Shown here: piece by piece, positions 17,225 to 26,131 of the stretch
How the letters are laid out: every line of letters begins with the position of its first letter
Position numbering within the stretch: the stretch's first letter is position 1
Assembly: GCF_001601575.1 (NCBI RefSeq)
Contig: NZ_LOHZ01000022.1
Location: forward strand, 144,767 to 208,766
Direction: 5' to 3'
Length of the DNA: 64,000 nt
Origin: Thermovenabulum gondwanense
GTDB taxonomy: Bacteria > Bacillota > Thermosediminibacteria > Thermosediminibacterales > Thermosediminibacteraceae
Made by a program: the position numbers and the translations under genes
The notes under the pieces: generated by a model
What the model was told of the DNA's origin: nothing
Database searches by the model: none
What the model saw: the letters and a program-made list of their open reading frames with translations, nothing else

Positions 17225-18715
17225 TTAAAAATCCTCTTCTACCCTCTGCGAGCCCATGATATCATGATAAGCCAGGGATTCTCTCTTTGTTATAAAAAGA
17301 TTATCCAACTTGCTAACCACGGGGACCACAATTAACGGTAAAAGCATGGCCAGGCTTCCAAACATGGGAATCTTTCCCGAATCGAATTTATATATTATTG
17401 ATAACCCCAGGGATATTGCAAGGCCCGTAAGGGAGCCTGCCCATGCGCCCAGCTTTGTGGTGTCCTTCCTGAAAAGCCCGAAAACATACGGAGCAAGAAA
17501 AGTTCCGGCAACGGTTCCCCAGGAAATAGCCATAAGGGTAATTATGATGGAAGGTTTTAAAATGGCTATTATCAGGGAAAGTCCGATAAAAATTAAACAG
17601 AATAACCTCATTAAGGTTACCTTTGATTTTCCAGAGATTTTTATACCCAGCCCTTCGATTAAATCAATGCTAACAGCAGAGCTTGAAATCAATACTAGCG
17701 AGGAAAGGGTGGACATGGAAGCGGATATGACAAGGGCCAGGATTATTGCGGCTATGGCTTCCGGCATTGCCATTTGTATAATTTTAGGGACCATTAAATC
17801 CGGGTTTGGTTTACCCCCTTCTAAGGGGATGGAAGTGAAAAACAACCTTGTCATGGAACCGATAAAATAGGCCGTAAAGCTTATTACCAGTGAAAAAACC
17901 GTTGTAATTACCGTTGCAGGTTTTATGGATTTTTCATCTTTAATAGAATAGAATTTATGGACCATTTGAGGTAATCCCCATGGGCCTAAGCTGGTTAGCA
18001 CCACAAGGAAAAATAACGGCCAGAATCCCGGGGGTCCAACGGGGGATACTAATTTGGGATTTATCTGGTAAAGTTTTCTAATGCCCGAAACTAATCCTCC
18101 TACACTGGGGTGGGAGGTGATGGAATAAACCATTATCAAACTTCCAGAAAACATGATTATCCCCTGAATAAAATCCGAAAGGCTTACGGCAAAATAACCG
18201 CCGAGAATTAAATAAAAAGCTGTAAGTCCTGCCATTATTATAAGTGCCAATTGGTAATTGATGTTAAATACGCTTTCGAAAAGATAGCTCAAACCCATGT
18301 ATACCGAAGCGGAGTAGGGGACCAGGAATATAAAGATAATAAAAGCGGAAAATATTCTGTAAAAAGGCGAATTATATCTTGCTGCAAGAAGTTCCGGAAG
18401 CGTGCGAACGTTTAACCGCCGGGTAATTTCTTTTGTGGGTTTTGCCAGCACCCTCCATGCTAAGTAACCTCCAATCAAACTATTTCCAATAGCAATCCAC
18501 AGTCCGGAAAGCCCAAATCCCCATCCGATTTTTCCCGCATAACCGATAAAAATCACTGCGGAAAAATATGCCGTACCATAAGCGAATGCGGACATCCAGG
18601 GCCCCATATTTCTCCCTGCAAGTAAAAAGTCGTTGAGATTTTTGGTTTTTTTCATACCTATTATTCCGACGACGATCTGGGATAGAATGTAAAGAAAAAG
18701 AATAAAAAACTTCAC
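17225..18715 (-). CDS. sodium:solute symporter (SSS family), T-box controlled
   Basis: 496 residues with about 13 membrane segments. The start is GTG 18715 behind AAGGAGGG. Family signs are 'GRNMGPWMSAFAYGTAYFSA' near residue 35, 'GFGLSGLWIAIGNSLIGGYL', 'LPELLAARYNS' and 'SDFIQGIIMFSG', as in PanF/PutP-type transporters that import a solute with sodium. The upstream transcript is a complete T-box leader whose specifier most plausibly reads UAC (Tyr), so the substrate is probably tyrosine or an aromatic amino acid or precursor. That substrate is an inference from regulation, not from the protein. Earlier in-frame codons up to 18793 lie inside the T-box terminator and are not translated. Confidence 0.88.
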   Translation of the reverse strand: MKFFILFLYILSQIVVGIIGMKKTKNLNDFLLAGRNMGPWMSAFAYGTAYFSAVIFIGYAGKIGWGFGLSGLWIAIGNSLIGGYLAWRVLAKPTKEITRRLNVRTLPELLAARYNSPFYRIFSAFIIFIFLVPYSASVYMGLSYLFESVFNINYQLALIIMAGLTAFYLILGGYFAVSLSDFIQGIIMFSGSLIMVYSITSHPSVGGLVSGIRKLYQINPKLVSPVGPPGFWPLFFLVVLTSLGPWGLPQMVHKFYSIKDEKSIKPATVITTVFSLVISFTAYFIGSMTRLFFTSIPLEGGKPNPDLMVPKIIQMAMPEAIAAIILALVISASMSTLSSLVLISSSAVSIDLIEGLGIKISGKSKVTLMRLFCLIFIGLSLIIAILKPSIIITLMAISWGTVAGTFLAPYVFGLFRKDTTKLGAWAGSLTGLAISLGLSIIYKFDSGKIPMFGSLAMLLPLIVVPVVSKLDNLFITKRESLAYHDIMGSQRVEEDF

Positions 18716-18742
18716 TTTAAATACCCTCCTTATTATTTTTTG

Positions 18743-18991
18743 ATAAAAAAAAACCCGCCCCGTAAAGGGGCGAGTTTTTGCTCGCGGTACCACCCTGATT
18801 GGTTTATCAAGGAGAAAACCCTGATAAACCCACTCTTCCCCCTAACGCGGGGCAAACGGCCCAGCCTACTCGAAGACCTTTCAGCCTGCAGCATCGGGAA
18901 TGTACTTCGCCGCAAAAACTTACCGGTTCGCACCGTCCACCGGCTCTCTTTGAAGCTTTTGCGGTTACTCTTTCCCTCATCGCCTGTTTAT
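18743..18991 (-). promoter_or_regulatory. T-box riboswitch, probable tyrosine specifier
   Basis: On the minus strand, stem I opens with GCGATGAGGGAAAGAGTAACC (AGTA loop-E motif). It has the distal AGAGAG element at about 18948 and the GGTGCGAACCGG apical segment. The T-box consensus AGGGTGGTACCGCGAG lies at 18796-18781, followed by a terminator (GCCCC / GGGGC plus a T-run) at about 18776-18745. The right side of the specifier loop reads CGAAGUACA before UUCCC, which pairs with GGGAA. By the usual GAA-N-specifier-A spacing the codon is UAC (18904-18902). GUA (Val) one base earlier is the alternative. The UGGU bulge fits tRNAs with discriminator A. Confidence 0.93.
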
Positions 18992-19142
18992 GGTATATTA
19001 TTAAAAGGCTTGATAAGATAAAATTTCAACACATTAAATAGTCATAATATTGAAATAGTAAATTGTAAAATATTATCCTATATTATATAGCCTGTATTCT
19101 GATATGTCAATATGCATGGGAAAAATTTTTCGGGGGATTTGT

Positions 19143-20381
19143 ATGAGGATTTTTCAATTATTGAAATTAAAAAAGAACGAAGAGGCAATAAGTTTTCTTG
19201 AAAATATAGATTATAATGTGGAATTTTTAGAGTACGGGGGGCGAAAGATACCGAGAATTTACGGTGATTTTTGGACTTCAAAGCAACGCCAGAGCTCTTC
19301 CATACATGAAATTTCTTACAGGGCGTGTTTTAAACCGGAACTTCCCTATTTTTTTATTAATCTTTTGACGCAAAAAGGGGACGTGGTGTACGACCCCTTT
19401 TCGGGGAGAGGGACAACCGTTATCGAAGCAGGACTTAACGGAAGAAGAATTATTTCCAACGATGTAAATCCGTTGAGCGAAATCCTATGTAAACCCCGCT
19501 TTTTTATACCTGATTATGAAAATGTAAAGGAAAGGCTTGAGCACATTCCTGTAAAAAATAATATCCTTTGCGATATAGACCTTTCTATGTTCTATCATAC
19601 CGAAACATTAAAAGAAATATTGTCACTTAGAGAGTATTTAAACGGCAAAAGGCAAGGGGGAAATGAGGATTCAATAGATTTGTGGATCAGGATGGTTGCC
19701 ACCAACAGGCTTTCGGGCCATTCTTCCGGTTTTTTTTCGGTCTATACCCTGCCTCCCAACCAGGCGATTTCTCCAGAAAGGCAAAGAAAAATAAATGAGA
19801 GGCTGAATCAGACGCCTCCTTATAAAAACACGAAAAATATAATTCTAAAAAAGACCGGGAACCTTTTAAGAAAGATTACCCCGGAACAAAAAAAGAACCT
19901 CCTTTCAGCAGGGGAAACGGGACTTTTTCTATCAAAGGATGCAAGAGATACAAAAGAAATACCCGCCGGTACCGTGAGCCTTACCGTTACCTCGCCGCCA
20001 TTTTTAGATGTGGTGCAGTATCATCAGGATAACTGGCTGCGCTGCTGGTTTAACGGAATAGATGCTGAAGAAATTTCAAAGAAAATCACCATGGCAAAAA
20101 CCATCGAAGAATGGTGCAGTATTATAGAGGAGGTTTTCTTAGAGCTTTACAGGATAACCAAAAATGGAGGATATGTAGCTTTTGAGGTAGGCGAGGTAAA
20201 AAAGGGCAAAGTATACCTCGATGAATACGTAATCCCCCTCGGGATAAAAGCAGGATTTACCCCGGAAGGAATCCTCGTGAATTACCAGAAATTTACCAAA
20301 ACTTCAAAAATATGGGGAATTGAAAACAACCAATTGGGAACGAATACAAATAGGATTGTGGTTTTTAGTAAAGAAAATTAA
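19143..20381 (+). CDS. DNA methyltransferase (N4-cytosine/N6-adenine type), no adjacent endonuclease on this strand
   Basis: 412 residues. The AdoMet motif I 'DPFSGRGTTVIEAGLNGRR' lies at about residue 100. The catalytic motif IV 'VTSPPFLDVVQYHQDNW' is about 190 residues later, with a possible target-recognition segment between. So the order is I-TRD-IV, as in alpha-class amino-methyltransferases. 'YVAFEVGEVKKGKVYLDE' follows. SPPF suggests N4-cytosine but does not exclude adenine. I start at ATG 19143 (CGGGGGA five bases upstream). It is convergent with the MjaI-type R-M pair, so it is part of the same island and may be a solitary or an additional protecting enzyme. Confidence 0.85.
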   Translation: MRIFQLLKLKKNEEAISFLENIDYNVEFLEYGGRKIPRIYGDFWTSKQRQSSSIHEISYRACFKPELPYFFINLLTQKGDVVYDPFSGRGTTVIEAGLNGRRIISNDVNPLSEILCKPRFFIPDYENVKERLEHIPVKNNILCDIDLSMFYHTETLKEILSLREYLNGKRQGGNEDSIDLWIRMVATNRLSGHSSGFFSVYTLPPNQAISPERQRKINERLNQTPPYKNTKNIILKKTGNLLRKITPEQKKNLLSAGETGLFLSKDARDTKEIPAGTVSLTVTSPPFLDVVQYHQDNWLRCWFNGIDAEEISKKITMAKTIEEWCSIIEEVFLELYRITKNGGYVAFEVGEVKKGKVYLDEYVIPLGIKAGFTPEGILVNYQKFTKTSKIWGIENNQLGTNTNRIVVFSKEN

Positions 20382-20403
20382 AATTAGATATTATTATATA
20401 AAT

Positions 20404-21090
20404 TTAAGGTAAGATTATATTTGAATTTAATCTATTTATTTCTTCTCTGATACTTTCAATAATCTCTTTGTTGTAAATTTCTTTTTTACCATTTTTTGAA
20501 GTAATAGAAAAAACCACAAAAACCTTTCCTCCGTATTGTTCGGTAAATTTTGTATGGGATTTGGATAACCATTCTAACCAGTTATGAATCTGGGGCGTAT
20601 GTTCGTAGGTTATCGGCTTAATTTGAATTCCTATAAATTTTTTATTTATTTCTATATAAAAGTCTACGTTAAATAGCCTGTCCCATTCATCAGGAGCGGG
20701 TAATATCTTTACCCCTAATTCCTCTTCCAAGCGGCCGTATATCGTGTCGCGTTCTGTCGTGTATCCCTGGAACGTCCTATCTATTACGAGTTGATAAATG
20801 TAGTTTATACAATCTTTTTCTGTTACTTCTTCGATTTCCGAACGTATTACCTCGGATACTTTTACAAAAAGCTTTCTTCCTATATCTTCTAAATATTCCT
20901 TGGCTGTTAGATTTAAGTCTTTTTCGTTCTTAATTAATCTTTCTTCTAAGAGTTTTAAATAAGCCTTTTCCCATTCTTCTGGTGTCTTTGGTGATACTTC
21001 CCTGATCCACTGGGCGACCGGACCCACCATACTTTTTTTGTTTAGACCCCATCTATTTGTGGCCATATTCAGTATCCATTCTTTTGCCAT
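20404..21090 (-). CDS. MjaI-family type II restriction endonuclease
   Basis: 228 residues. The sequence matches my knowledge of the RE_MjaI family: 'AKEWILNMATNRWGLNKKS' start, 'CINYIYQLVIDRTFQGY', then 'PDEWDRLFNVDFYIEINKKF' and 'IGIQIKP'. The Asp in 'NVDFYI' and the Gln-x-Lys in 'IQIKP' make a PD-(D/E)xK-like catalytic core. MjaI cuts CTAG, so CTAG is the likely target here, by family inference. The start codon overlaps the stop of the upstream methyltransferase by one base (TAATG), which ties nuclease synthesis to prior methyltransferase translation. Confidence 0.82.
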   Translation of the reverse strand: MAKEWILNMATNRWGLNKKSMVGPVAQWIREVSPKTPEEWEKAYLKLLEERLIKNEKDLNLTAKEYLEDIGRKLFVKVSEVIRSEIEEVTEKDCINYIYQLVIDRTFQGYTTERDTIYGRLEEELGVKILPAPDEWDRLFNVDFYIEINKKFIGIQIKPITYEHTPQIHNWLEWLSKSHTKFTEQYGGKVFVVFSITSKNGKKEIYNKEIIESIREEINRLNSNIILP

Positions 21091-22328
21091 TAGGTATCAC
21101 TTCCTTCTAATAATAAGAATTTTTCCTTAAAACGGTGAAAAATTTCGCGATCAGCTAAGGCAAGTCCGCTTTTTACTAAATAAGCGTTTACAAATATTTT
21201 GTTTTTCAAAAAGACGTAAGCATTTGCCGTATCATTTTGAATTTGAGAATTGCCGTCAAACTTTAGAAACACTTCTTTGTTCAGGATGTAGTTTTTAAGA
21301 TATTCAATGGTTTCTTTTTCTTTTTTTATTTTTATTCCCAAAAACTTTACCTTTAACCCGCTGTCAAGTTTTACCGTATCGGGGGAAATTATTTCGGAAA
21401 CATTGTAGTATTTTTCTTTATCAAAATCTATGAGCTTTGGGTTAACTACTGGGGAAGCGTCTTTGATTCTCGGGGTGTAGTTTACTTCTGAGAGCTTTAT
21501 TTTATCGCGTTTTTTTATTATTTCCACCGTATGAAGAAAGTTGTCATTTTTAAGGTTGAGCTTTTTTTCAATTACTTCTAAAAACTTCGGATTTATTTCA
21601 TATCCGATGCCGTTTCTTCCGAGATCTAAAGCTACTTTCAGTGTTGTACCGCTTCCAAGAAACGGGTCGAGAACGGTTTCCCCTGTAAAGGAAAACATTT
21701 TTATAAGCCTGTAAGGCAGCTCCTCGGGAAACATAGCTTCATGCTCTACTTGCCTTTCCCCTTTGAAGTTCCAGTGACCGCTGAAATATTCCTTCCACTC
21801 TTCCTTTGTTAAGATCGATGCGCTTTTTACTTCGGCAGGTATTTTTTCGGGGCTTTTTCCCGGTTTCTTAAAAATGAGGATAAATTCGTAATCTATTTCC
21901 ACCATTCCGTTTGGTGGGTAAGGGTATGAGCCCATTACATTTGCGCCGCCGCTTGTGTTCATTGTGGTTTTTTTCTGCCAAATTATAGAGCCCATGTAAT
22001 CAAATCCTATGTCTTCGCACTGGGCTATTATTTCTGAATGCAGGGGTATAATTTTATACCTGCCGTATATTAAAGAGCGGGCAAATTGATCCCCGATGTT
22101 GATGCAAAGCCTTCGCCCATCCTTTAGCACCCTGAAACATTCCTGCCATACTCTATATAAATCCCTCAGGTATTCGTGGAGGGTTTGTCCGTAGCCTATC
22201 TGGTTTTCAACTCCATAGTCCTTGATATGCCAGTAAGGAGGAGATGTAATTATCAAATCTATTTTTTGATTTTCAATTTCGGACATATTTCTACTGTCAC
22301 CAATAATGATTTTACCCCAATTGATCAT
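21090..22328 (-). CDS. DNA methyltransferase (beta-class, cognate to MjaI-type RE) with C-terminal SNase-like domain
   Basis: 412 residues. Motif IV 'IITSPPYWHIKDYG' (28-32) precedes motif I 'VLDPFLGSGTT' (221-229), the beta-class order of N4-cytosine enzymes. 'NRNGIGYEINP'-type AdoMet contacts follow. Residues about 305-390 form an extra domain resembling the staphylococcal-nuclease fold: 'SEIISPDTVKLDSGLKVKFLGI', then 'YVFLKNKIFVNAYLVKSGLA'. The nuclease residues are not conserved: the Arg of 'RLIGI' is Lys, the Asp/Glu of 'IDTPE' are Lys, and the 'DRYGR' arginine is missing. So the tail is probably a binding module, not an enzyme. Start at 22328 behind AAAGGAG. The restriction gene follows with a one-base overlap. 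Confidence 0.87.
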   Translation of the reverse strand: MINWGKIIIGDSRNMSEIENQKIDLIITSPPYWHIKDYGVENQIGYGQTLHEYLRDLYRVWQECFRVLKDGRRLCINIGDQFARSLIYGRYKIIPLHSEIIAQCEDIGFDYMGSIIWQKKTTMNTSGGANVMGSYPYPPNGMVEIDYEFILIFKKPGKSPEKIPAEVKSASILTKEEWKEYFSGHWNFKGERQVEHEAMFPEELPYRLIKMFSFTGETVLDPFLGSGTTLKVALDLGRNGIGYEINPKFLEVIEKKLNLKNDNFLHTVEIIKKRDKIKLSEVNYTPRIKDASPVVNPKLIDFDKEKYYNVSEIISPDTVKLDSGLKVKFLGIKIKKEKETIEYLKNYILNKEVFLKFDGNSQIQNDTANAYVFLKNKIFVNAYLVKSGLALADREIFHRFKEKFLLLEGSDT

Positions 22329-22427
22329 TTTTGGACTCCTTTCAATGTCTGGTTGTGATAACTTTTTATGACTGCGTACATTAATATTATAACATTTGCT
22401 TTTTCGTAAAAATCAAAATTAAAAAAT

Positions 22428-25400
22428 TTACGCCGTTGAATTGTTTGAAAGGTAGCAAACCTCTTCAAGGGGCAATATTTTTTCCGCAACTATCGTGGGG
22501 GTCCTATCATCGTTTATATCGGTGGTTCCCCATATCACCAACGGATGGGAGTATTCAAGATAGAGTTCGCATTTTTTTATTACTTCCGGAAATATTACCA
22601 GTTCCAAACTTCCCGTAAGGTCTTCGAAGCTTGCAAAAAGCATCCTTTCTCCGTTTCTCGTTCGCGCCCGCCGCATATCCGTTATTATGCCCGCGACGCA
22701 TACCCTGTTCCTTTTTTGCATTTCGCATATTTGAGACAAGGTGTGGGTCCTTATTTTGGACGCGGTTCTTTCAAAAAATTCCATGGGATGCCTTGTGACG
22801 TAATGCCCTAAGGACGCAAGCTCGTGGGAGAGTTTTTCAAAGGGAGAAAAATCCGATAACATTACGTCGTCTATCAGGGGCTCAAAAGAGGGACTGCTTT
22901 CGCCGATAGAAAGCTGATTGCCGTCAATAGCTTTCGTTTCCTTTAGCACCTTTTTTAAAGCCAGAAGCAAAACGGGCCTTTTAATCCCGAAGGAATCAAA
23001 GCAGCCGGCGAGTATAAGGGATTCAAGGGATTTGGAATTTATTATTTTTTTATTTACCCTTTTTACAAAGTTGAAAAATCCTGAAAAAGGTTCTTCTTCC
23101 CTTAAAGAATATATTTCCTTGATTCCTTGAGGTCCAAGGTTCTTGATCAAGCCAAGTCCGGTTCGAATAAAAATTTTGCCTTCTTCAATTTCCGGAGTAA
23201 ACCCTATGCCGCTTTTGTTTATATCAGGCAATAGAATTTGTATCCCCGAGTTTCTAGCTTCGCAGAGATATCTTTGAAGCCTTGACGGCGTATCCATATA
23301 AAGGGTGAGGAGGGAAGAAAAGTACTCCACCGGGTGGTGAACTTTCAGGTAAACCGTGTAATATGCCAAAAGCGCATAGGAAATGCTGTGAGATTTATTA
23401 AAACCGTAGTCTCCGAAAGCTTCTAACGTACTGAATATTTCCAGGGCGGTTTTTTCTTCAATACCCTTTTTTTTCGCTCTATCTAAAAATTTCGGTTTTT
23501 CCTTTTCAATCTTTTCCTTATCCTTTTTGGCAATAGCCCTTCTCAAAAGGTCTGCTTCGCCGAGGCTGTAATCGGCAATGATGTTTGCCGCCTGCATGAG
23601 CTGCTCCTGGTAGATGAAAACCCCGTAGGTGGAAGATAGCACATCCTCTAAAAGAGGGTGAGGGAAGGACACGGGGCTTTCTCCTCTTTTTCTCCTGACG
23701 TATTCTTCGGTCATTTTACTTGTCAGGGGGCCTGGCCTGTAGAGGGCGAGAACATCGGATATTTCCTCTATGCTTTCGGGTTTTACTTTTCTTAAAAGCG
23801 TCCGCATACCGCTGGATTCTAACTGAAAGGTAGAGGTAGTATTTCCGCTTTTTATGGCTTCGAAGGTTTTTAGATCGTACAATGGTATATCCTTTAAAGA
23901 AAGTTTTACCCCTTTTGTTTTTTCGATGAATTTCAGGGTGCTGTCTATTACGCTTAAAAACCTGAGTCCCAAAAGGTCGATTTTTACGAGGCCTAAGTCT
24001 TCCAAAGCGTACATATCCGCCTGGGTTATTATTTCCTCACCCGATGCCCTTTCTAAAGGTATGTATTCGGTTAAAGGCTTATCCGCTATAACTACTCCCG
24101 CAGAGTGCTGGGTCATATGGCGGGGTAGGCCCTGCAGTTTTTTTGCCGCGGTAAATGCCTTTTTTGTTTTTTCGTCGGAAAGAACCGCATTTTTAAAGTT
24201 CGGGCTTTGATTTATAAAGGTTTCAAGATCGACGGCGGAATAGGGGACAAGAGAAGTCAACCGGTCTACGGTTTCGTAGGGAAGCCCTATCGCCCTTCCC
24301 GTATCTCTGAGCACCGCCCTGGCCTGCAGGGTAGAAAAGGCTCCCGCATGGGCTATGTTTTCTTTACCGAATCTTTCCCTTATAAAATCTAAAACCTTCC
24401 TCCTGCCCGTATGGCAGAGGTCTACATCTATGTCGGGAGGGCTTATCCTCTCGGGGTTTAAGAACCTTTCAAAAATCAGGTTGTATTTTATCGGGTCCAC
24501 ATCGGTAATAAAAAGGCAGTAGGCTACGAGGCTTCCTGCCGCTGAGCCCCTTCCGGGCCCTACCATTATTCCGTTTTTTCTCGCAAAATCCACTATTTCT
24601 TTTACCACCAGAAAGTAACCCACAAAACCCGTCTTTGCTATTACGGAAAGCTCGTAAAAAAGCCTCTCTTTGACCTTCGAAGGAAGGGGATTTCCGTAGC
24701 GTATGAGGGCTCCTTCCCAGGCGATTTTTTTCAGGTATTCTTCTTCGGTAAAGCCTTCGGGCACCTTGGCCTTTGGTAAGTTTACGGTGTTAAGGTCAAG
24801 TTTTACGCTGCACCTTTTTGCAATGTATTCCGCATTTAGCAGGGCCTCGGGTATTTCGGCAAAAAGCTTTTTCATCTCCTCTTCAGATTTAAGGTAGTGC
24901 TCCGGAGTGGTGTAGCGGGGGAACTCTTCCACTGTAGACAAAGTCTGAACCGCCATAAGCACCCTGTGAAGGGTGTAATCAGTTTTTTCAATAAAATGCA
25001 CATCATTGGTGGCTACGATATCCAGTTTTAGCTCTTTGGACATGTTCAAAAGCCAGAAATTGACTTTTTTCTCCAAGGGGAGGCCGTGGTATTGAAGCTC
25101 CAGAAAAAAGTTATCCTTTCCGAAAATGTCCATGTAATTTTTCGCTTCGGTTTTCGCACCATCGATATCGCCTTTAAGGATCAATTCCGGCAACTTTCCC
25201 TTTACGCAGCCGCTTAAGGCTATGAGCCCTTTTGAATACCTGCTTAATAAGGTTTTATCCGTCCGGGGCTTAAAGTAAAAACCTTCCAGATGCGAAAGGG
25301 ATATTATCTTGTAGAGGTTTTTTAGACCTTCATCGTTTTCGGCGAGCAAAACTAAATGATTTGGAGATTCCTTTCCCTCCCTCTTTTTCATATTGTCCAC

Positions 25401-25607
25401 CACGTAAATTTCGCAGCCTATCAGCGGTTTTATTCCGTTTTCCATGCAGGTTTTGTAGAAAGGGACCATTCCGTATAGCCCTCCGTGATCCGTAAGGGCA
25501 AGGGAGTCAAAGGACAGGCCCCTTGCTTTTTTTATTAAATCCTTCAGGCGGCAAAGGCCATCCAAGAGGCTGTACTCCGTATGAAGGTGAAGGTGGCAAA
25601 AGCCCAT
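22428..25607 (-). CDS. dnaE: DNA polymerase III alpha subunit (DnaE)
   Basis: 1059 residues. The N-terminal PHP domain starts 'GFCHLHLHTEYSLLDG'. The polymerase palm has 'GPGRGSAAGSLVAYCL' and the catalytic 'PDIDVDLCHTGR'. Further on are 'GLPRHMTQHSAGVVIA', the fingers 'LYRPGPLTSKMTEEYVRRK', the tandem HhH region and a C-terminal OB fold ('VCVAGIITDMRRARTRNGER'). Firmicutes carry both PolC and DnaE; DnaE extends primers and does lesion bypass. I start at ATG 25607 behind GGAGGAGATT, seven codons inside the longest frame. It is transcribed with a 99-base gap before the R-M pair. No intein is present. Confidence 0.97.
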   Translation of the reverse strand: MGFCHLHLHTEYSLLDGLCRLKDLIKKARGLSFDSLALTDHGGLYGMVPFYKTCMENGIKPLIGCEIYVVDNMKKREGKESPNHLVLLAENDEGLKNLYKIISLSHLEGFYFKPRTDKTLLSRYSKGLIALSGCVKGKLPELILKGDIDGAKTEAKNYMDIFGKDNFFLELQYHGLPLEKKVNFWLLNMSKELKLDIVATNDVHFIEKTDYTLHRVLMAVQTLSTVEEFPRYTTPEHYLKSEEEMKKLFAEIPEALLNAEYIAKRCSVKLDLNTVNLPKAKVPEGFTEEEYLKKIAWEGALIRYGNPLPSKVKERLFYELSVIAKTGFVGYFLVVKEIVDFARKNGIMVGPGRGSAAGSLVAYCLFITDVDPIKYNLIFERFLNPERISPPDIDVDLCHTGRRKVLDFIRERFGKENIAHAGAFSTLQARAVLRDTGRAIGLPYETVDRLTSLVPYSAVDLETFINQSPNFKNAVLSDEKTKKAFTAAKKLQGLPRHMTQHSAGVVIADKPLTEYIPLERASGEEIITQADMYALEDLGLVKIDLLGLRFLSVIDSTLKFIEKTKGVKLSLKDIPLYDLKTFEAIKSGNTTSTFQLESSGMRTLLRKVKPESIEEISDVLALYRPGPLTSKMTEEYVRRKRGESPVSFPHPLLEDVLSSTYGVFIYQEQLMQAANIIADYSLGEADLLRRAIAKKDKEKIEKEKPKFLDRAKKKGIEEKTALEIFSTLEAFGDYGFNKSHSISYALLAYYTVYLKVHHPVEYFSSLLTLYMDTPSRLQRYLCEARNSGIQILLPDINKSGIGFTPEIEEGKIFIRTGLGLIKNLGPQGIKEIYSLREEEPFSGFFNFVKRVNKKIINSKSLESLILAGCFDSFGIKRPVLLLALKKVLKETKAIDGNQLSIGESSPSFEPLIDDVMLSDFSPFEKLSHELASLGHYVTRHPMEFFERTASKIRTHTLSQICEMQKRNRVCVAGIITDMRRARTRNGERMLFASFEDLTGSLELVIFPEVIKKCELYLEYSHPLVIWGTTDINDDRTPTIVAEKILPLEEVCYLSNNSTA

Positions 25608-25699
25608 ATAAAAATCTCCTCCATCCAAACATATGTTCGATTATATTATACACAAAAAAGGAGAAATTTAAAAGAGAAAATAATTTTTGGAGGAGAAAT

Positions 25700-26116
25700 G
25701 TGATAACCGGATTTATCGCAGGTATTTTCGCTGCAACATTTTGCCTTTTTTTTAACAGCTTTCTTTACAAACTGCATAAGGATAAAGCAGTGGTTTACGA
25801 AGCGCCGTTTTTGGAAGAATTTATTAAGACCTATACGGCGGTTTTGTTTCGTGGGAATATTTTGTTTTCCCATTTCGGATTCGGATTGGTAGAAGGAATC
25901 TTTGATTTCCTGAAGGATGAAAGGGGGAAGATGAACAGGACTGCGGGTTGTTTTGCGGTTTTAAGTCATATGATTTTTGGAATGATCGTTTATTATGCGG
26001 TCAAATCAGGGTATCCTGTTTTTGCAGGATTTTTAATGTCAAGCTTTCTTCATCTTTTATGGAATATTTTTATATACAGGGTGAAAAAAGATAATAAAAA
26101 TAAAAGCCCGGGATGA
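25700..26116 (+). CDS. small PrsW-like membrane protein (putative glutamic intramembrane protease)
   Basis: 138 residues with four predicted membrane segments. It carries a PrsW-like set of motifs: 'APFLEEFIKT' (EExxK), 'HFGFGLVEGIF' (FxxxE), a histidine in 'LSHMIFG' and 'FLHLLWN' (HxxxN). PrsW cleaves anti-sigma factors inside the membrane; this one is about half the normal length, so it is a minimal form or a domain of the wider CPBP/PrsW superfamily. I start at GTG 25700, five bases after GGAGGAG. It is divergent from dnaE, and its last codons form part of the terminator hairpin of the convergent operon. Substrate unknown. Confidence 0.62.
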   Translation: MITGFIAGIFAATFCLFFNSFLYKLHKDKAVVYEAPFLEEFIKTYTAVLFRGNILFSHFGFGLVEGIFDFLKDERGKMNRTAGCFAVLSHMIFGMIVYYAVKSGYPVFAGFLMSSFLHLLWNIFIYRVKKDNKNKSPG

Positions 26117-26125
26117 TTTCCCGGG
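26096..26125 (-). terminator. terminator of the thioredoxin reductase operon
   Basis: CCCGGGA / TCCCGGG, a 7-bp perfect stem with a 5-base loop. On the minus strand it is followed by CTTTTATTTTTATT. It overlaps the 3' end of the PrsW-like gene. Confidence 0.85.
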
Positions 26126-26131
26126 TTAAAG

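Noticed and set aside
17310..17870. 186-codon open frame on the plus strand
   Set aside because: Lies wholly inside the symporter gene on the other strand, has no ribosome site and reads as low-complexity antisense.
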